Made by a program: the position numbers and the translations under genes. A DNA stretch of 47,429 bases, taken from assembly GCA_963798275.1 (NCBI GenBank), contig CAWCTB010000037.1, forward strand, positions 1-47,429, read 5' to 3'. This stretch comes from CAWCTB01 sp963798275. GTDB lineage: Bacteria > Acidobacteriota > Terriglobia > Terriglobales > Acidobacteriaceae. Positions 20,345 to 29,697 of the stretch are shown one piece after another. Every line of letters starts with the position of its first letter. Positions within the stretch are counted from its first letter, which is position 1. Below the pieces are notes generated by a model that saw only the letters and a list, made by a program, of their open reading frames with translations, made no database searches and was not told where the DNA came from.

Positions 20345-21703
20345 ATGTTTGAGAATCTTACCGACAAACTGCAGCGCGCCTTCAAGAACCTGCGCGGGCA
20401 AGGCACGTTAACCGAAGAGAACATCGGCGATGCGCTGAAAGAAATCCGCATGGCGCTGCTCGAAGCCGATGTGAACTTCCAGGTCGTCAAGGAACTGATC
20501 GAGCACATCCGCGAGAAGGCGCTGGGCCAGGAGGTCATGACCTCGCTCTCGCCCGCCGAGCAGGTGGTCAAGATCGTTCGCGACGAGTTGATCAACATCC
20601 TCGGCAAAGACACCGCCAAGATGAAGTTCGCCTCGCAGCCGCCCACAGTGGTGCTGATGGCTGGTCTGCAGGGTTCCGGCAAAACCACCACCTCGGGCAA
20701 GCTGGCGCACTGGCTCAAGCAGGGCGGGCACCGTCCCATGCTGGTCTCCGTCGACGTCTATCGTCCCGCGGCACGCGAGCAGCTCAAAATCGTCGCCCAG
20801 TCCATCAAAGCGCATCTTTACGAGGGCAAAGTCGAGGAAGCCAATACCGCAACCGTCGAACGGCTGGTGAAAGAAGCGCGGCGCGAGGCCATCAACTCCG
20901 CCTGCGACGTACTCATTGTCGATACCGCCGGCCGTCTCCACATCGACGAGCAGTTGATGGACGAGATGCAGTCGCTCAAGAAGCTGCTGAATCCCCAGGA
21001 AATTCTGTTCGTCGCCGACTCCATGACCGGACAAGACGCGGTGCGCTCGGCGGACGAGTTCCACAAGAAGCTGACCCTCACCGGCGTGGTGCTGACCAAG
21101 ATGGACGGCGACGCCCGCGGTGGCGCGGCGTTGTCCATCCGCAACGTCACCGGGCAACCGATCAAGTTCATCGGCGTCGGCGAAAAGTACGATGCGCTCG
21201 AACCCTTCCATCCCGACCGCATCGTGGGACGCATTCTCGGCATGGGCGACATCATGTCGCTCATCGAGAAGGCCGAGTCCAAGCTCGACAAAAAGAAGAC
21301 GGAAGAGTTTGCCCGCAAGGCGCTCAGCAGCGACGGCTTCTCGCTCGAGGACTTCCGCGACCAGTTGCGCCAGGTCAAGAAACTTGGCTCGCTGCAGAGC
21401 ATCATGGGCATGATGCCCAAGATCGGGCCCTTCGCCAACCTGCACCAGGCCGCGGACAAGGTCGACGAGAGGCAACTGAACCGGGTCGAAGCTATCATTA
21501 ACTCCATGACGGCATGGGAGCGCGAACATCATGAAGCCATCAACGGCAGCCGCCGCAAACGTATTGCCCGCGGATCAGGCACCAGCGTGCAGGAGATCAA
21601 TCAGTTGTTGCGGCAGTACGCCCAGATGCGCAAGATGTTCAAGAGCATGGGCAAGCCCAGCTTCGCCCGCCGCATGGCCGGCATGAAGCTGCCGGGGATG
21701 TGA
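20345..21703 (+). CDS. ffh: Signal recognition particle protein Ffh (SRP54)
   Basis: GTPase that with 4.5S/SRP RNA delivers nascent membrane proteins to FtsY. The N domain comes first, then the G domain with GLQGSGKTTTSGKLA (G1), DTAGRLHIDEQLMDE (G3) and TKMDGDARGGAALS (G4). The methionine-rich M domain ends SFARRMAGMKLPGM. 452 residues, a normal length. The ATG at 20345 (MFENLTDKLQRAF) is the standard N-terminus; the frame is open further upstream without homology. A terminator follows at 21750. Confidence 0.97.
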   Translation: MFENLTDKLQRAFKNLRGQGTLTEENIGDALKEIRMALLEADVNFQVVKELIEHIREKALGQEVMTSLSPAEQVVKIVRDELINILGKDTAKMKFASQPPTVVLMAGLQGSGKTTTSGKLAHWLKQGGHRPMLVSVDVYRPAAREQLKIVAQSIKAHLYEGKVEEANTATVERLVKEARREAINSACDVLIVDTAGRLHIDEQLMDEMQSLKKLLNPQEILFVADSMTGQDAVRSADEFHKKLTLTGVVLTKMDGDARGGAALSIRNVTGQPIKFIGVGEKYDALEPFHPDRIVGRILGMGDIMSLIEKAESKLDKKKTEEFARKALSSDGFSLEDFRDQLRQVKKLGSLQSIMGMMPKIGPFANLHQAADKVDERQLNRVEAIINSMTAWEREHHEAINGSRRKRIARGSGTSVQEINQLLRQYAQMRKMFKSMGKPSFARRMAGMKLPGM

Positions 21704-21711
21704 GAAGCTGG

Positions 21712-21723
21712 CAGCCGTCAGCT
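21712..21723. repeat. Inverted copy of intergenic 12-mer
   Basis: CAGCCGTCAGCT, the exact reverse complement of the 12-mer in the glyQ-glyS gap (13309-13320), directly after the ffh stop codon. Confidence 0.4.
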
Positions 21724-21749
21724 ATCAGTTTCGGTTAAGGCAACAAGAG

Positions 21750-21775
21750 ACCGCACTCGTGAGGGTGCGGTTTTC
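21750..21775 (+). terminator. Rho-independent terminator after ffh
   Basis: ACCGCACTC (21750-21758) pairs with GGGTGCGGT (21763-21771), one G-T wobble, 4-nt loop, followed by TTTTCC. It lies between the convergent ffh and antiporter genes. Confidence 0.85.
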
Positions 21776-21884
21776 CTATTGCAGCCGTGATGACCTGAAA
21801 ACAAGCCGCAATCACGCTACCTCAGAGAGGAAGGAACACTTGATTCTGTGTGGTGAATCGCATGATCTAACAATGCCTCGCGGA

Positions 21885-23116
21885 TCAGGAGAGGATGGCA
21901 TCGGGCACGGGAGTCTGCAGGTCGATCCGGCGAAAGGCTCGCTTGAGGAGGAATGGAGTCGCGAAGGTGGTTACGACCGCCATGAGGACGAGTATGGTGA
22001 ACAGGCGCTGGCCGATGAAGCCATTGGAGCGGGCGACATTGGCGATAACGAGTTCCATCACGCCACGACCGTTCAGGCCGACGCCGAGCGCCCAGCTTTC
22101 ATCATTGCGCAGGCGAGCGAGCTTGCCGCCGATGAAGCCTCCAAAAATCTTCCCGGCAAACGAAACGACGAGAATGGCGATGACCAGCTTCCAATTACGC
22201 AGGCTAGATGCGTCGAATTGCAGTCCAATGGCGGCGAAGAAGACCGGGCCGAGGAAGCCCATGGTGAGGTTGGAGGCGGTCTTTTGGATTTCCTCGAAAT
22301 TGATGCGACCTAGGATTTGGTGACTGAGGAGCATGGAGCCGAAGAAAGCGCCGACCACGAAGTCGAGTCCGAGGGCTTCGGAGAAACTGGCGAAGGCGAT
22401 GACGAAGACGAGGACGACTGCGAAGATGGACTCCTTGCCCTTGACCTTGACGAGGAGGCGGTCGAAAGTGTCTCGCGATCGGGTGAACCGGCCGGCGGTG
22501 TAGCGCTTGGCGAGCCGGGCAGCGATCACGATGACGCCCATGAACAGGAGCGCTTTGCAGAGCGCCCAGCCCATGGAGATGAAGAAACTGGCCTGAGTGC
22601 CGCTGCCGCCCTTGACGTCCAGAATAATGCCGAGGGCGAGCAAGGATGCGACGTCGTTGGCCACCGCGGCGGAGATGATCTTTTGCCCGACATTGGTGCG
22701 GAGTTTGTCGAGGTCCATCAAAATGCGAATGCTGACGGGAAGAGCGGTGATGGCAATACACAGGCCAAGGAAGATGGTGCGGGTCTGATCGAGACCGAAG
22801 GCCCGGCCGAGAAGAATGCCGAGGCCGAGAGGAACCACGAAGCCACCGGCACTAACCCAAGCGCCACGGCCGCGGAAGGAGGCCCATAGGGCGTCCATGT
22901 CCATCTCCATACCGACGAGGAAAGCGAGCAGGAGAACGCCGAGATCAGCAATGGCGCGAATTTCCGGGGTATAGTGAACGTAGCCGAGAAAAGAAGGGCC
23001 GAGGAGCACGCCGGCGGCGATCTCGCCGATCATGGCCGGCTGTCCGAAGCGCGCAGCGATCTCCCCCAGGACCCGGGACAAGACCAAAGCAGCAGTAGTG
23101 CCTCGATCAGTGGCAT
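21885..23116 (-). CDS. Cation/proton antiporter, CPA family (frame break near N-terminus)
   Basis: Integral membrane exchanger of the Na+/H+ exchanger fold (PF00999 type), about 410 residues and roughly 12 membrane segments. Key regions are ARFGQPAMIGEIAAGVLLGPS and the core motif SAAVANDVASLLALG, where the transport-site pair reads Asn-Asp instead of Asp-Asp; in CPA1 proteins ND is linked to electroneutral exchange. No C-terminal TrkA-N domain is present. The ATG at 23116 has AAGGA 5 nt upstream and starts MPLIEALLLL, the expected first helix, but that frame does not continue. A single missing base near 23080-23095 would join it to LVLSRVLGEIAARF. The main frame extends upstream to 23249 only through low-complexity sequence. 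Confidence 0.87.
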
Positions 23117-23189
23117 GGAATTCCTTGCGAGGGGCCTGGGCCAGTGTCGAGGACCAGTGTAAAGGCGTGGATGCGGCGACGTCGAATGC

Positions 23190-23430
23190 GGGGGCGGGTG
23201 CCCCACCCTCTTCTTTGCAATCCAGCAAACCATGAAGTGGGTGCCCCATCCCTTCGACTGCGCTCAGGGCAGGCTCTTTCGCCTCTTTCGCGAAAGGGTG
23301 GGAACATCTGAAAATCTTGCACCTCGCATTTTCTTCCCCGAGATTTTCTCTCCCACCCTACTGTCCTTCGGGGATTTTGACTTCCTCCACTCCGGCAGGG
23401 GGCGCTGGCTTTAGAAGCGCTCCAGCCTTT
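23190..23430. repeat. Intergenic repeat element with nested hairpin
   Basis: Upstream of the antiporter. GGGTGCCCC occurs twice (about 23196 and 23240). A nested hairpin has outer arms GGGTGGGA (23296-23303) / TCCCACCC (23351-23358) and inner arms GAAAATCT (23310-23317) / AGATTTTC (23341-23348). A CCTTCGACTGCGCTCAGGGC segment lies between. Together these look like an interspersed repeat; no transposase, and no coding frame with a supported product. The rest of 23431-23582 holds only the start region of the next gene. Confidence 0.55.
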
Positions 23431-23582
23431 TGTCGCGAGTTCAAGACACGCAACGATGTGGGTCGGTGGCGGCCTCCGTGTACGATGTGAAGTGATCTCC
23501 CACTGATTCCAAAACCGCCAATGCGGGGAGCACTCGCCCACGTGCCAAAGATGATTCGCCGAAGTGGCGCTGGAGGGACAGA

Positions 23583-24206
23583 TTGAAGAAACGAACTTTG
23601 CTGCTCGCGGTCCTTTTGGCCGGAGCAACGGTTGCCAATGGCAAGTCCACCAAGCTGGTGGCGAGCTGGAAGAATCCCGAATACTCGGGACCGGCCTTCC
23701 ACCGGATTCTCGTGCTCGGCATGAGCGCCAAGCCGGGCGTTCGCGCCGACTTTGAAGATGCCTTGTCGAAACTGGTGGCGCGTGACGGCGTCGAAGCCAT
23801 CCCCGGCAACACGATCCTGTTACGCCCCGAAGGCACCAAGCTCGATCTCGGCTATCTGAAGACCCAGATCAAGGAGTTCAAAATCGATGCCGTCATCGTC
23901 TCACGCCTGGTCAAGGTCGACAAAAGTGTCACTTACATCCCCGGACAGCCCTACATGCCCTATCCCTACTACCGGTCGTTCTACGGGTACTACGGTGCCG
24001 TGTATCCCGTGGTTTACTCACCCGACTACCTGCGCGAAGACACAACCGTGCGCGTCGAAACCAACGTGTACGCTGCAACGGAACCCGAGGGAGAGTTGGT
24101 TTGGACTGGCGTCAGCGATACGTTTAATCCCAGCTCGGCAGACAAGGTAATCGACGGCCTCTCGAAACTCATCGTGCAGGAACTGCAAAAAGCGGCGATC
24201 CTCTAG
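23583..24206 (+). CDS. Secreted protein of unknown function
   Basis: 207 residues with an N-terminal signal peptide (KKRTLLLAVLLAGATVANGK). The mature protein starts TKLVASWKNPEYSG and has a repeated alpha/beta pattern; a Tyr/Pro-rich loop (YIPGQPYMPYPYYRSFYGYY) lies in the middle. The start appears to be TTG at 23583, since no ATG precedes the signal peptide. It resembles exported acidobacterial proteins of unknown role with a WKNPxYxG motif; I cannot name a domain family with certainty. It stands alone. Confidence 0.75.
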   Translation: MKKRTLLLAVLLAGATVANGKSTKLVASWKNPEYSGPAFHRILVLGMSAKPGVRADFEDALSKLVARDGVEAIPGNTILLRPEGTKLDLGYLKTQIKEFKIDAVIVSRLVKVDKSVTYIPGQPYMPYPYYRSFYGYYGAVYPVVYSPDYLREDTTVRVETNVYAATEPEGELVWTGVSDTFNPSSADKVIDGLSKLIVQELQKAAIL

Positions 24207-24584
24207 GCTGTTTCTGTTCTTTGCGAACGACCCATTCCAGTTGCCATCGCGCGACCGCCCGCCAGGACGATTGGCGATAAACCGTGTCATACGCGCGAAC
24301 CGAGGGCGGAGTCGGGTTGGGCGTGATGTGGCCTATTCACGCCAATCGAGATCCAGCTTCTGGAATAGTCATACGCGCCGGAATCGAATCGTGGCTCGGC
24401 AAACCTCCCGCAAGAGGACTCCCAAGGCGCCTCCCTCAAATTCTCACCCTGGCGCGCAATGTGTCCCGCAAGCCCAGACTAAGAACTCGGGCGTTGACGA
24501 AAACGGTCGTGGGTGTAAACTCGCCGGAATCTCTAATTGTCGTGGCACGGTTCGGGCGGTTGAGTGACTCCGAGGCGAACTTTT
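24207..24584. other. Gene-free interval upstream of di-heme cytochrome
   Basis: 378 bp with no credible gene on either strand. The only motif noted is TGGCAC (24543-24548) followed at -12 spacing by GC (24556-24557), a poor sigma-54-like element with GGGC where TTGC is expected. Nothing else supported. Confidence 0.4.
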
Positions 24585-26354
24585 ATGACGATCCGATGCA
24601 AGAGTTTAATTTCGTTATTGGCGGCCGCCGCCCTAACGATCTCAATGAGTGGTTGCGGCCAATTGCAAGCCGTGTTCGCCAACCGGCCCAGCGAAAACAT
24701 GCCGCCGTACAAGCCGGTTGAAGTCGCGTTTCTAAAGCAGAATTGGTCCCCGGATCAGCGGGAATGGTTCTATCACACCGCGCAGGGGACGGAGTTGATC
24801 CCGTACAAATGGTTTCTCGCACTGGAGCAACCCAGGATCAAGGTCTTCGGAACAGTTCCGAAGTTTGCTGATACTGCCTACCTGGCGCGGTTCGGTTTCT
24901 TGCCCGATTCCGCAAGTTCGCAGAATCCCAGCGGGCTGCCAGTTGGCTTCGCCAGCGACACAGTAATCGACCCCAAGAGCGGGGAGCGCGTGGAGGTCCT
25001 CGGGCTAAGCTGCGCAGCGTGCCACACCGGCCAGTTGGAATACCGGGGCAAGGGAGCTCGCATCGACGGCGGGTCCTCCACGGTGGACCTGGCGTCCTTC
25101 CAGACTGAGCTTGGCTACGCGGTGGCCTTTACCGACAAGGTGCCGTTCCGCTTCGATCGTTTTGCCCGGGCTGTTCTTGGTGATAACGCATCCGATGATG
25201 CCAAGACGAAGCTGCGGCAGGAATTCGAAGCTTTCCTGAACGCGGGCCTGGCGGAGAAAAATGAGGCGGATGCGCGAAAACTTTACGAAGCTGCCGGAGG
25301 GTTCGGACGCACTGACGCGCTCGGCCGCATCGGCAACTACGTATTCGGCACTGAGTTGGACAACTCGAACCTGCGGGTCGCCGATGCCCCGGCGAATTTT
25401 CCGCCCCTCTGGTACACAAGCTGGTTCGCCTGGGTGCAATACAACGCCTCGATTCAGCAGCCTACGGTGAGAAACATAGGCGAGGCGCTGGGAGTTCGCG
25501 CCCGGGTCAATCTCACGGATCCATCCAACCTCTATCGTTCGACGGTAAATGTGAAGAATCAGTGGCAGATGGAAAGCCTGCTCGCCGGCCCAGCCGCATT
25601 TACCGGCCTGACAGCCCCTGCCTGGCCGGAGGAAATCCTCGGGCCAATCGACCGAGCTAAGGCACAGAGAGGTGCGGAGCTCTACAAGCAACAATGTCAG
25701 CATTGCCACCTACCGCCCCTGGATTCGCCGGAGATTCAGGATCCCAAATACTGGGAGGCAGGATTAAACGGCAAATCCTTCTTGAAGCTGAACGTCATCC
25801 CCCTGGATGAGATCGGCACCGATCCCAGAGAAGCCAGTGACTGGGCGCAGCGGACGGCAGTGACGGGAGTTCTGGGTTTGGGGACGGTGTCTGCCGCTGA
25901 CGGACTGCGCGCGGTCACCGGCAAAATTCGCGACATGAATTATGCCGCGTTAGGCTTGTCCGCAGAACAGAGAAGCGAGTGGAATGGCTTTCGCGCCGAT
26001 GGCGTAGTGGCGCCGCTGGCCTACGGTGCCCGGCCTCTGGGCGGCCTCTGGGCTACGCCACCCTTCTTGCACAACGGATCAGTGCCGAACTTGTATCAGA
26101 TGCTGCTTCCAGCGGACCAGAGAGACAAGACTTTCTATGTTGGCAGCCGCGAGTTCGATCCCAAGAATGTCGGCTACAGCACGGCAAAATTCGACGGCGC
26201 CTTTGAATTCCGGACCGATCAACCCAAGGATCCGCATCCGGGCAACTCGAATGCGGGCCACGAATTCCGAAACACGCCGGGCAAAGGTGTCATTGGCCGA
26301 GAGCTCAGCGACGAAGAACGCTGGGCGATAATCGAGTATCTCAAAACACTCTAA
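24585..26354 (+). CDS. Di-heme c-type cytochrome lipoprotein (cytochrome-c-peroxidase-like)
   Basis: 589 residues with a lipoprotein-like signal (LLAAAALTISMSGCGQL, lipid-attachment Cys in MSGC), so it is probably anchored at the cell envelope. Two haem c motifs are seen: CAACH (residues 143-147) and CQHCH (371-375). The C-terminus has the conserved PLGGLWATPPFLHNGSVPNLYQ and ELSDEERWAIIEYLKTL segments of large di-heme cytochromes. These are annotated as cytochrome-c-peroxidase-like, but the substrate is unproven. The ATG at 24585 was preferred because the signal peptide begins there; a GTG at 24564 is in frame. Electron donors are not encoded nearby. Confidence 0.88.
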   Translation: MTIRCKSLISLLAAAALTISMSGCGQLQAVFANRPSENMPPYKPVEVAFLKQNWSPDQREWFYHTAQGTELIPYKWFLALEQPRIKVFGTVPKFADTAYLARFGFLPDSASSQNPSGLPVGFASDTVIDPKSGERVEVLGLSCAACHTGQLEYRGKGARIDGGSSTVDLASFQTELGYAVAFTDKVPFRFDRFARAVLGDNASDDAKTKLRQEFEAFLNAGLAEKNEADARKLYEAAGGFGRTDALGRIGNYVFGTELDNSNLRVADAPANFPPLWYTSWFAWVQYNASIQQPTVRNIGEALGVRARVNLTDPSNLYRSTVNVKNQWQMESLLAGPAAFTGLTAPAWPEEILGPIDRAKAQRGAELYKQQCQHCHLPPLDSPEIQDPKYWEAGLNGKSFLKLNVIPLDEIGTDPREASDWAQRTAVTGVLGLGTVSAADGLRAVTGKIRDMNYAALGLSAEQRSEWNGFRADGVVAPLAYGARPLGGLWATPPFLHNGSVPNLYQMLLPADQRDKTFYVGSREFDPKNVGYSTAKFDGAFEFRTDQPKDPHPGNSNAGHEFRNTPGKGVIGRELSDEERWAIIEYLKTL

Positions 26355-26502
26355 ATAGAGTGGTGGTGGTGCTGTAGAGTGGCGTTGCGTGCCCTTCCGC
26401 GCCCAAGTCTCGCGTCAGGCGGGCTTGGGGAAGTTGCGACGCGCCGGCATGCCGGCCTCGCTACAATGTCAGCAATCCACGAAAGCGAGGAATCGGATTC
26501 CC

Positions 26503-26883
26503 ATGGACTACTTGCTGAAAACTGAGCCGACGGTCTACTCCTTTGCCGATCTGCTGCGGGAAGGCACAACGATCTGGGATGGGGTTACCAATCCGGCGGC
26601 GGTCAGGCATCTGCGCGAAATGAAGCCGGGCGACAGGCTGGTCATCTACCACACAGGCGACGAGAAGAGCGCCGTCGGGACGGCCACGGTCATTTCCGTC
26701 GATCCGAGCGATGCGAAGACTCCGGTGGTAAAGATCAAAGCCGGAAAGCCTTTACCGAAGCCGGTGTCACTGGCCGAGATCAAAGCCAGCAAGCTGTTCG
26801 CCGACTCGCCGCTGGTGCGGCAGGGAAGGCTGTCGGTCGTGCCCTTGACCCCGGCGCAGTACAAAGCACTTGCCGGCGATTAG
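26503..26883 (+). CDS. EVE-domain protein
   Basis: 126 residues forming a single EVE (PUA-like) domain. These domains bind modified bases in DNA or RNA. Signatures are YLLKTEPTVYSFADLLREG, WDGVTNPAAVRHLREMKPGDRLVIYHTG and a late RLSVVPLTPAQY. ATG 26503 was chosen because GAGGAA lies about 8 nt upstream and the family begins with WLLKTEP-like sequence. No restriction-modification gene is adjacent. Confidence 0.94.
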   Translation: MDYLLKTEPTVYSFADLLREGTTIWDGVTNPAAVRHLREMKPGDRLVIYHTGDEKSAVGTATVISVDPSDAKTPVVKIKAGKPLPKPVSLAEIKASKLFADSPLVRQGRLSVVPLTPAQYKALAGD

Positions 26884-27004
26884 CTATGCGCTGCTGTCAA
26901 ATTGTTCGGTTGCGGACAGGCGGTTTGGCGCGCGGACACGCGCCTCCCGCCAAGCTGGGGGTAATGTACTGAGCCGAAAGCGATAGTTCCTGGCCCGCCA
27001 CTTG

Positions 27005-27030
27005 CAACACTGGACTTCGTACCAGTGTTG
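27005..27030. promoter_or_regulatory. Inverted repeat in leader of permease gene
   Basis: CAACACTGG (27005-27013) and CCAGTGTTG (27022-27030) are perfectly complementary with an 8-nt loop, ending 16 nt before the permease ATG and just upstream of its GAGGAG ribosome-binding site. It could be an operator or a translational hairpin. ADOP permeases are often controlled by PadR-type regulators, but none is encoded in the window. Confidence 0.5.
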
Positions 27031-27046
27031 ATGGTGAGGAGAGGCC

Positions 27047-29469
27047 ATGCTCGGAGATCTACGGTTCGCGCTGCGTCAGTTGAGGAAGTCTCCCCTGTTC
27101 GCCATCGTCACCATCGCGACGCTCGCGCTGGGAATCGGGGCGAACACCGCGATCTTCAGCGTGGTGAAGGCGGTGCTGCTCGATCAGTTGCCGTATCGCG
27201 ATCCCGGCCGGCTGGTTAAGGTTGCGGAGGCCGATCCGGACACGCCCGTCCCCGAGACTATCGACTTCACTACCACCTACGACCTGCGAGCGCGCAGCCA
27301 CTCGTTCGAGAGCCTCTCGCTGTTTCGCGACGGTGGCGGGGCCTTCGTGGAGCAGGGCCAGTCCGAACTGTTGCAGGGCATGCGCGTCGGCTACGACTAC
27401 TTCGATACCCTGGGCGTGAAGATGCAACTGGGGCGCGCCTTCCTACCGGACGAAGATCATCCCGAGACTCGTTATGAGGCCATCCTGACGCACGGCCTGT
27501 GGCTGCGCCGTTTTGGCGGAAACCCCGCCGTCATCGGACAGACGATTCGCTTGAGTGGCCGATCGTTCACGGTGGTTGGAGTGTTGCCGGCAAGTTTTTA
27601 TGCCTTCACTCGCTCCGACCAATCCGTTCTGCCCGAGGTCTATACGCCTTTAGGTTACGACCTGAAGCAGCCGTCGGCGTGCCGCGGTTGTCAGCACTTG
27701 CAGTTGATCGGGCGGTTGAAGCCCGGGGTCTCGATCGCACAGGCGCGGGCCGAGTTGAACACGATCCTGCGCGACATCGTGGGTGAGCATCCGAGGGATT
27801 ACGACGAGCGCACGGTCATCGCGGTTATGCCGCTGCGCGACTACCTGGTGGGACGAGTCAGCACAGCGCTATGGATTCTGCTGGGCGCGGTTGGTTTCGT
27901 GCTGCTGATCGCCTGTGCCAACGTAGCTCACCTGGCGCTGGCGCGCGCCGCCGGCCGTACCCGGGAGATTGCAGTCCGCGTTGCATTGGGCGCAGGCCGG
28001 ACGCGGCTGGTGCGCCAACTCCTTTCGGAGAACCTGTTGCTCTCGCTGATAGGTGGCGCTGCCGGATTGCTGCTGGCGTATTGGGGCATGGCCGCGCTGA
28101 CCGGTCTCGGTCCCAAGGAACTGCCGCGGGCCGAGGAGATTCGCCTCGACACCCCGGTGCTGCTGTTCGCCCTGGTGGTAAGCATTCTTACCGGGTTACT
28201 GTTTGGAGTAGTTCCCGCGCTACGAGCCTCACGCGTCGCCCTCAACGAGGCACTGAAAGATGCCGGCAGGGCGACCGAAGCGCACGGGCACCATGGCTAT
28301 CGCGACGTGCTGGTCACGGGTGAGCTCGCACTAGCGTTCGCGCTGGTGATGGGGGCGGGTTTGTTGGGGAAGAGCCTGCTGCATTTGTTGAACGTCGATC
28401 CCGGATACGATCCGCACCACGTGTTAACTGCGGGAGTCTACGTGTACGGCGAACGCTACAAGAAGCCGGAAGCGGAGCTCGCCTTCTATGACCAGGTCAT
28501 GCAGCGGCTGCGGGCCACGCCTGGCATCGAGAGCGTTGCCATGGTCAGCACGCTGCCGCTGGCGAGCGTCGATCGCAGGGGGCTCCACATCCAGGACCGT
28601 CCCCTGACGAATGAGTCCGAGGCCCCTTCGCCCGACACTTATTCCGTTTCGCCCGGTTACTTCGATGTCATGCGCATTCCGTTGAAGCGGGGTCGCCTGT
28701 TTACCGACGCGGACCGGCTCGGCGCGCCGAAGGTAGCGCTCATCAGCGAGTCGTGCGCCCGCTCGGTATTTCCCGGCGAAGATCCCATCGGCAAGCACAT
28801 CCAGCTAGGCGGCCGCGACGACAAGAAGGAGTGGATGACTATTGTTGGTGTCGTCGGCGACGTGCGTCAGTATGGACTGGACCGGCCTTCGCTGATGGAA
28901 GCCTACGTCGCACAGGCGCAAGACATCAACTTCGGCTTCAACCTGGTGGCTCGCACCACCGGAGATCCGCGACTGCGCGAAGGCGATCTACGGAAGGCCT
29001 TACAGTCGGTTGACGCGACCCAGCCCGTCTATCTCGTGCAACCGCTCGAAACCTATGTTGCGGAGTCGCTGGCGGCGCGCCGGTACACCTTGTGCTGCTG
29101 GGACTTTTCGGAGGACTCGCGATTGTGCTCGCGGCGGTGGGCATCTACGGCGTCGTCTCCTATAGCATCAGCCTGCGAACCCGCGAGCTGGGAATCCGCA
29201 TGGCGTTGGGGGCGGCGCGCGCCGACGTAATGCGGCTGGTGTTGTGGCAAGGAGTTACCCTGATCGCTATTGGTCTGCTGGCAGGACTTGCGATTTCGTT
29301 GGCGGTCACCCGCTTTCTCTCGTCCTTGCTATTCCACGTGCGCCCTACGGACCTGGCAACCGCTATCGCCGTCTCTATTACCTTGGCTGCGGTTGCCCTG
29401 CTGGCCAACTTCCTGCCCGCGCGCCGCGCTGCGCGCGTAGATCCCATGGTGGCGTTGCGATATGAGTAG
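27047..29469 (+). CDS. ADOP-type ABC transporter permease, MacB/FtsX family (frameshifted)
   Basis: Two frames (27047-29230 and 29092-29469) make one protein of about 807 residues. The N-terminus MLGDLRFALRQLRKSPLFAIVTIATLALGIGANTAIFSVV and C-terminal ELGIRMALGAARADVMRLV plus LLFHVRPTDLATAIAV are diagnostic of the acidobacterial duplicated orphan permeases: two FtsX-like membrane cores with periplasmic MacB-like domains. The break near 29093 sits in ACC TTG TGC TGC TGG; inserting one base gives ...YTLxLLGLFGGLAIVL. No ATPase gene is adjacent, as is usual for the orphan class. GAGGAG precedes the ATG. Function is unknown for the class; MacB relatives export peptides or lipoproteins. Confidence 0.88.
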
Positions 29470-29697
29470 CGTTCAGCGACACGCCAGCCGGCACATTCAC
29501 AGCGTCAGTCACTCGTACGAGATGATGTTCCGCTTGGCGCGCCTCGCGATCGACGCGCCATGCCGGCACTGGCCGCCACAATCGTCCTCAAACCAACTTC
29601 AAATACGGCAGCCCTTGATGAAGCGTGTGTTATAACACTGCCGACCGAAATGGGCGGTTGCAGGTGGTGTGGTACGAGCGATTCTTGGGGGTGCTAC

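Noticed and set aside
20408..21532. Long minus-strand open frame opposite ffh
   Set aside because: Shadow of the GC-rich ffh gene; the translation is Leu/His/Asp-rich with no recognisable domain.
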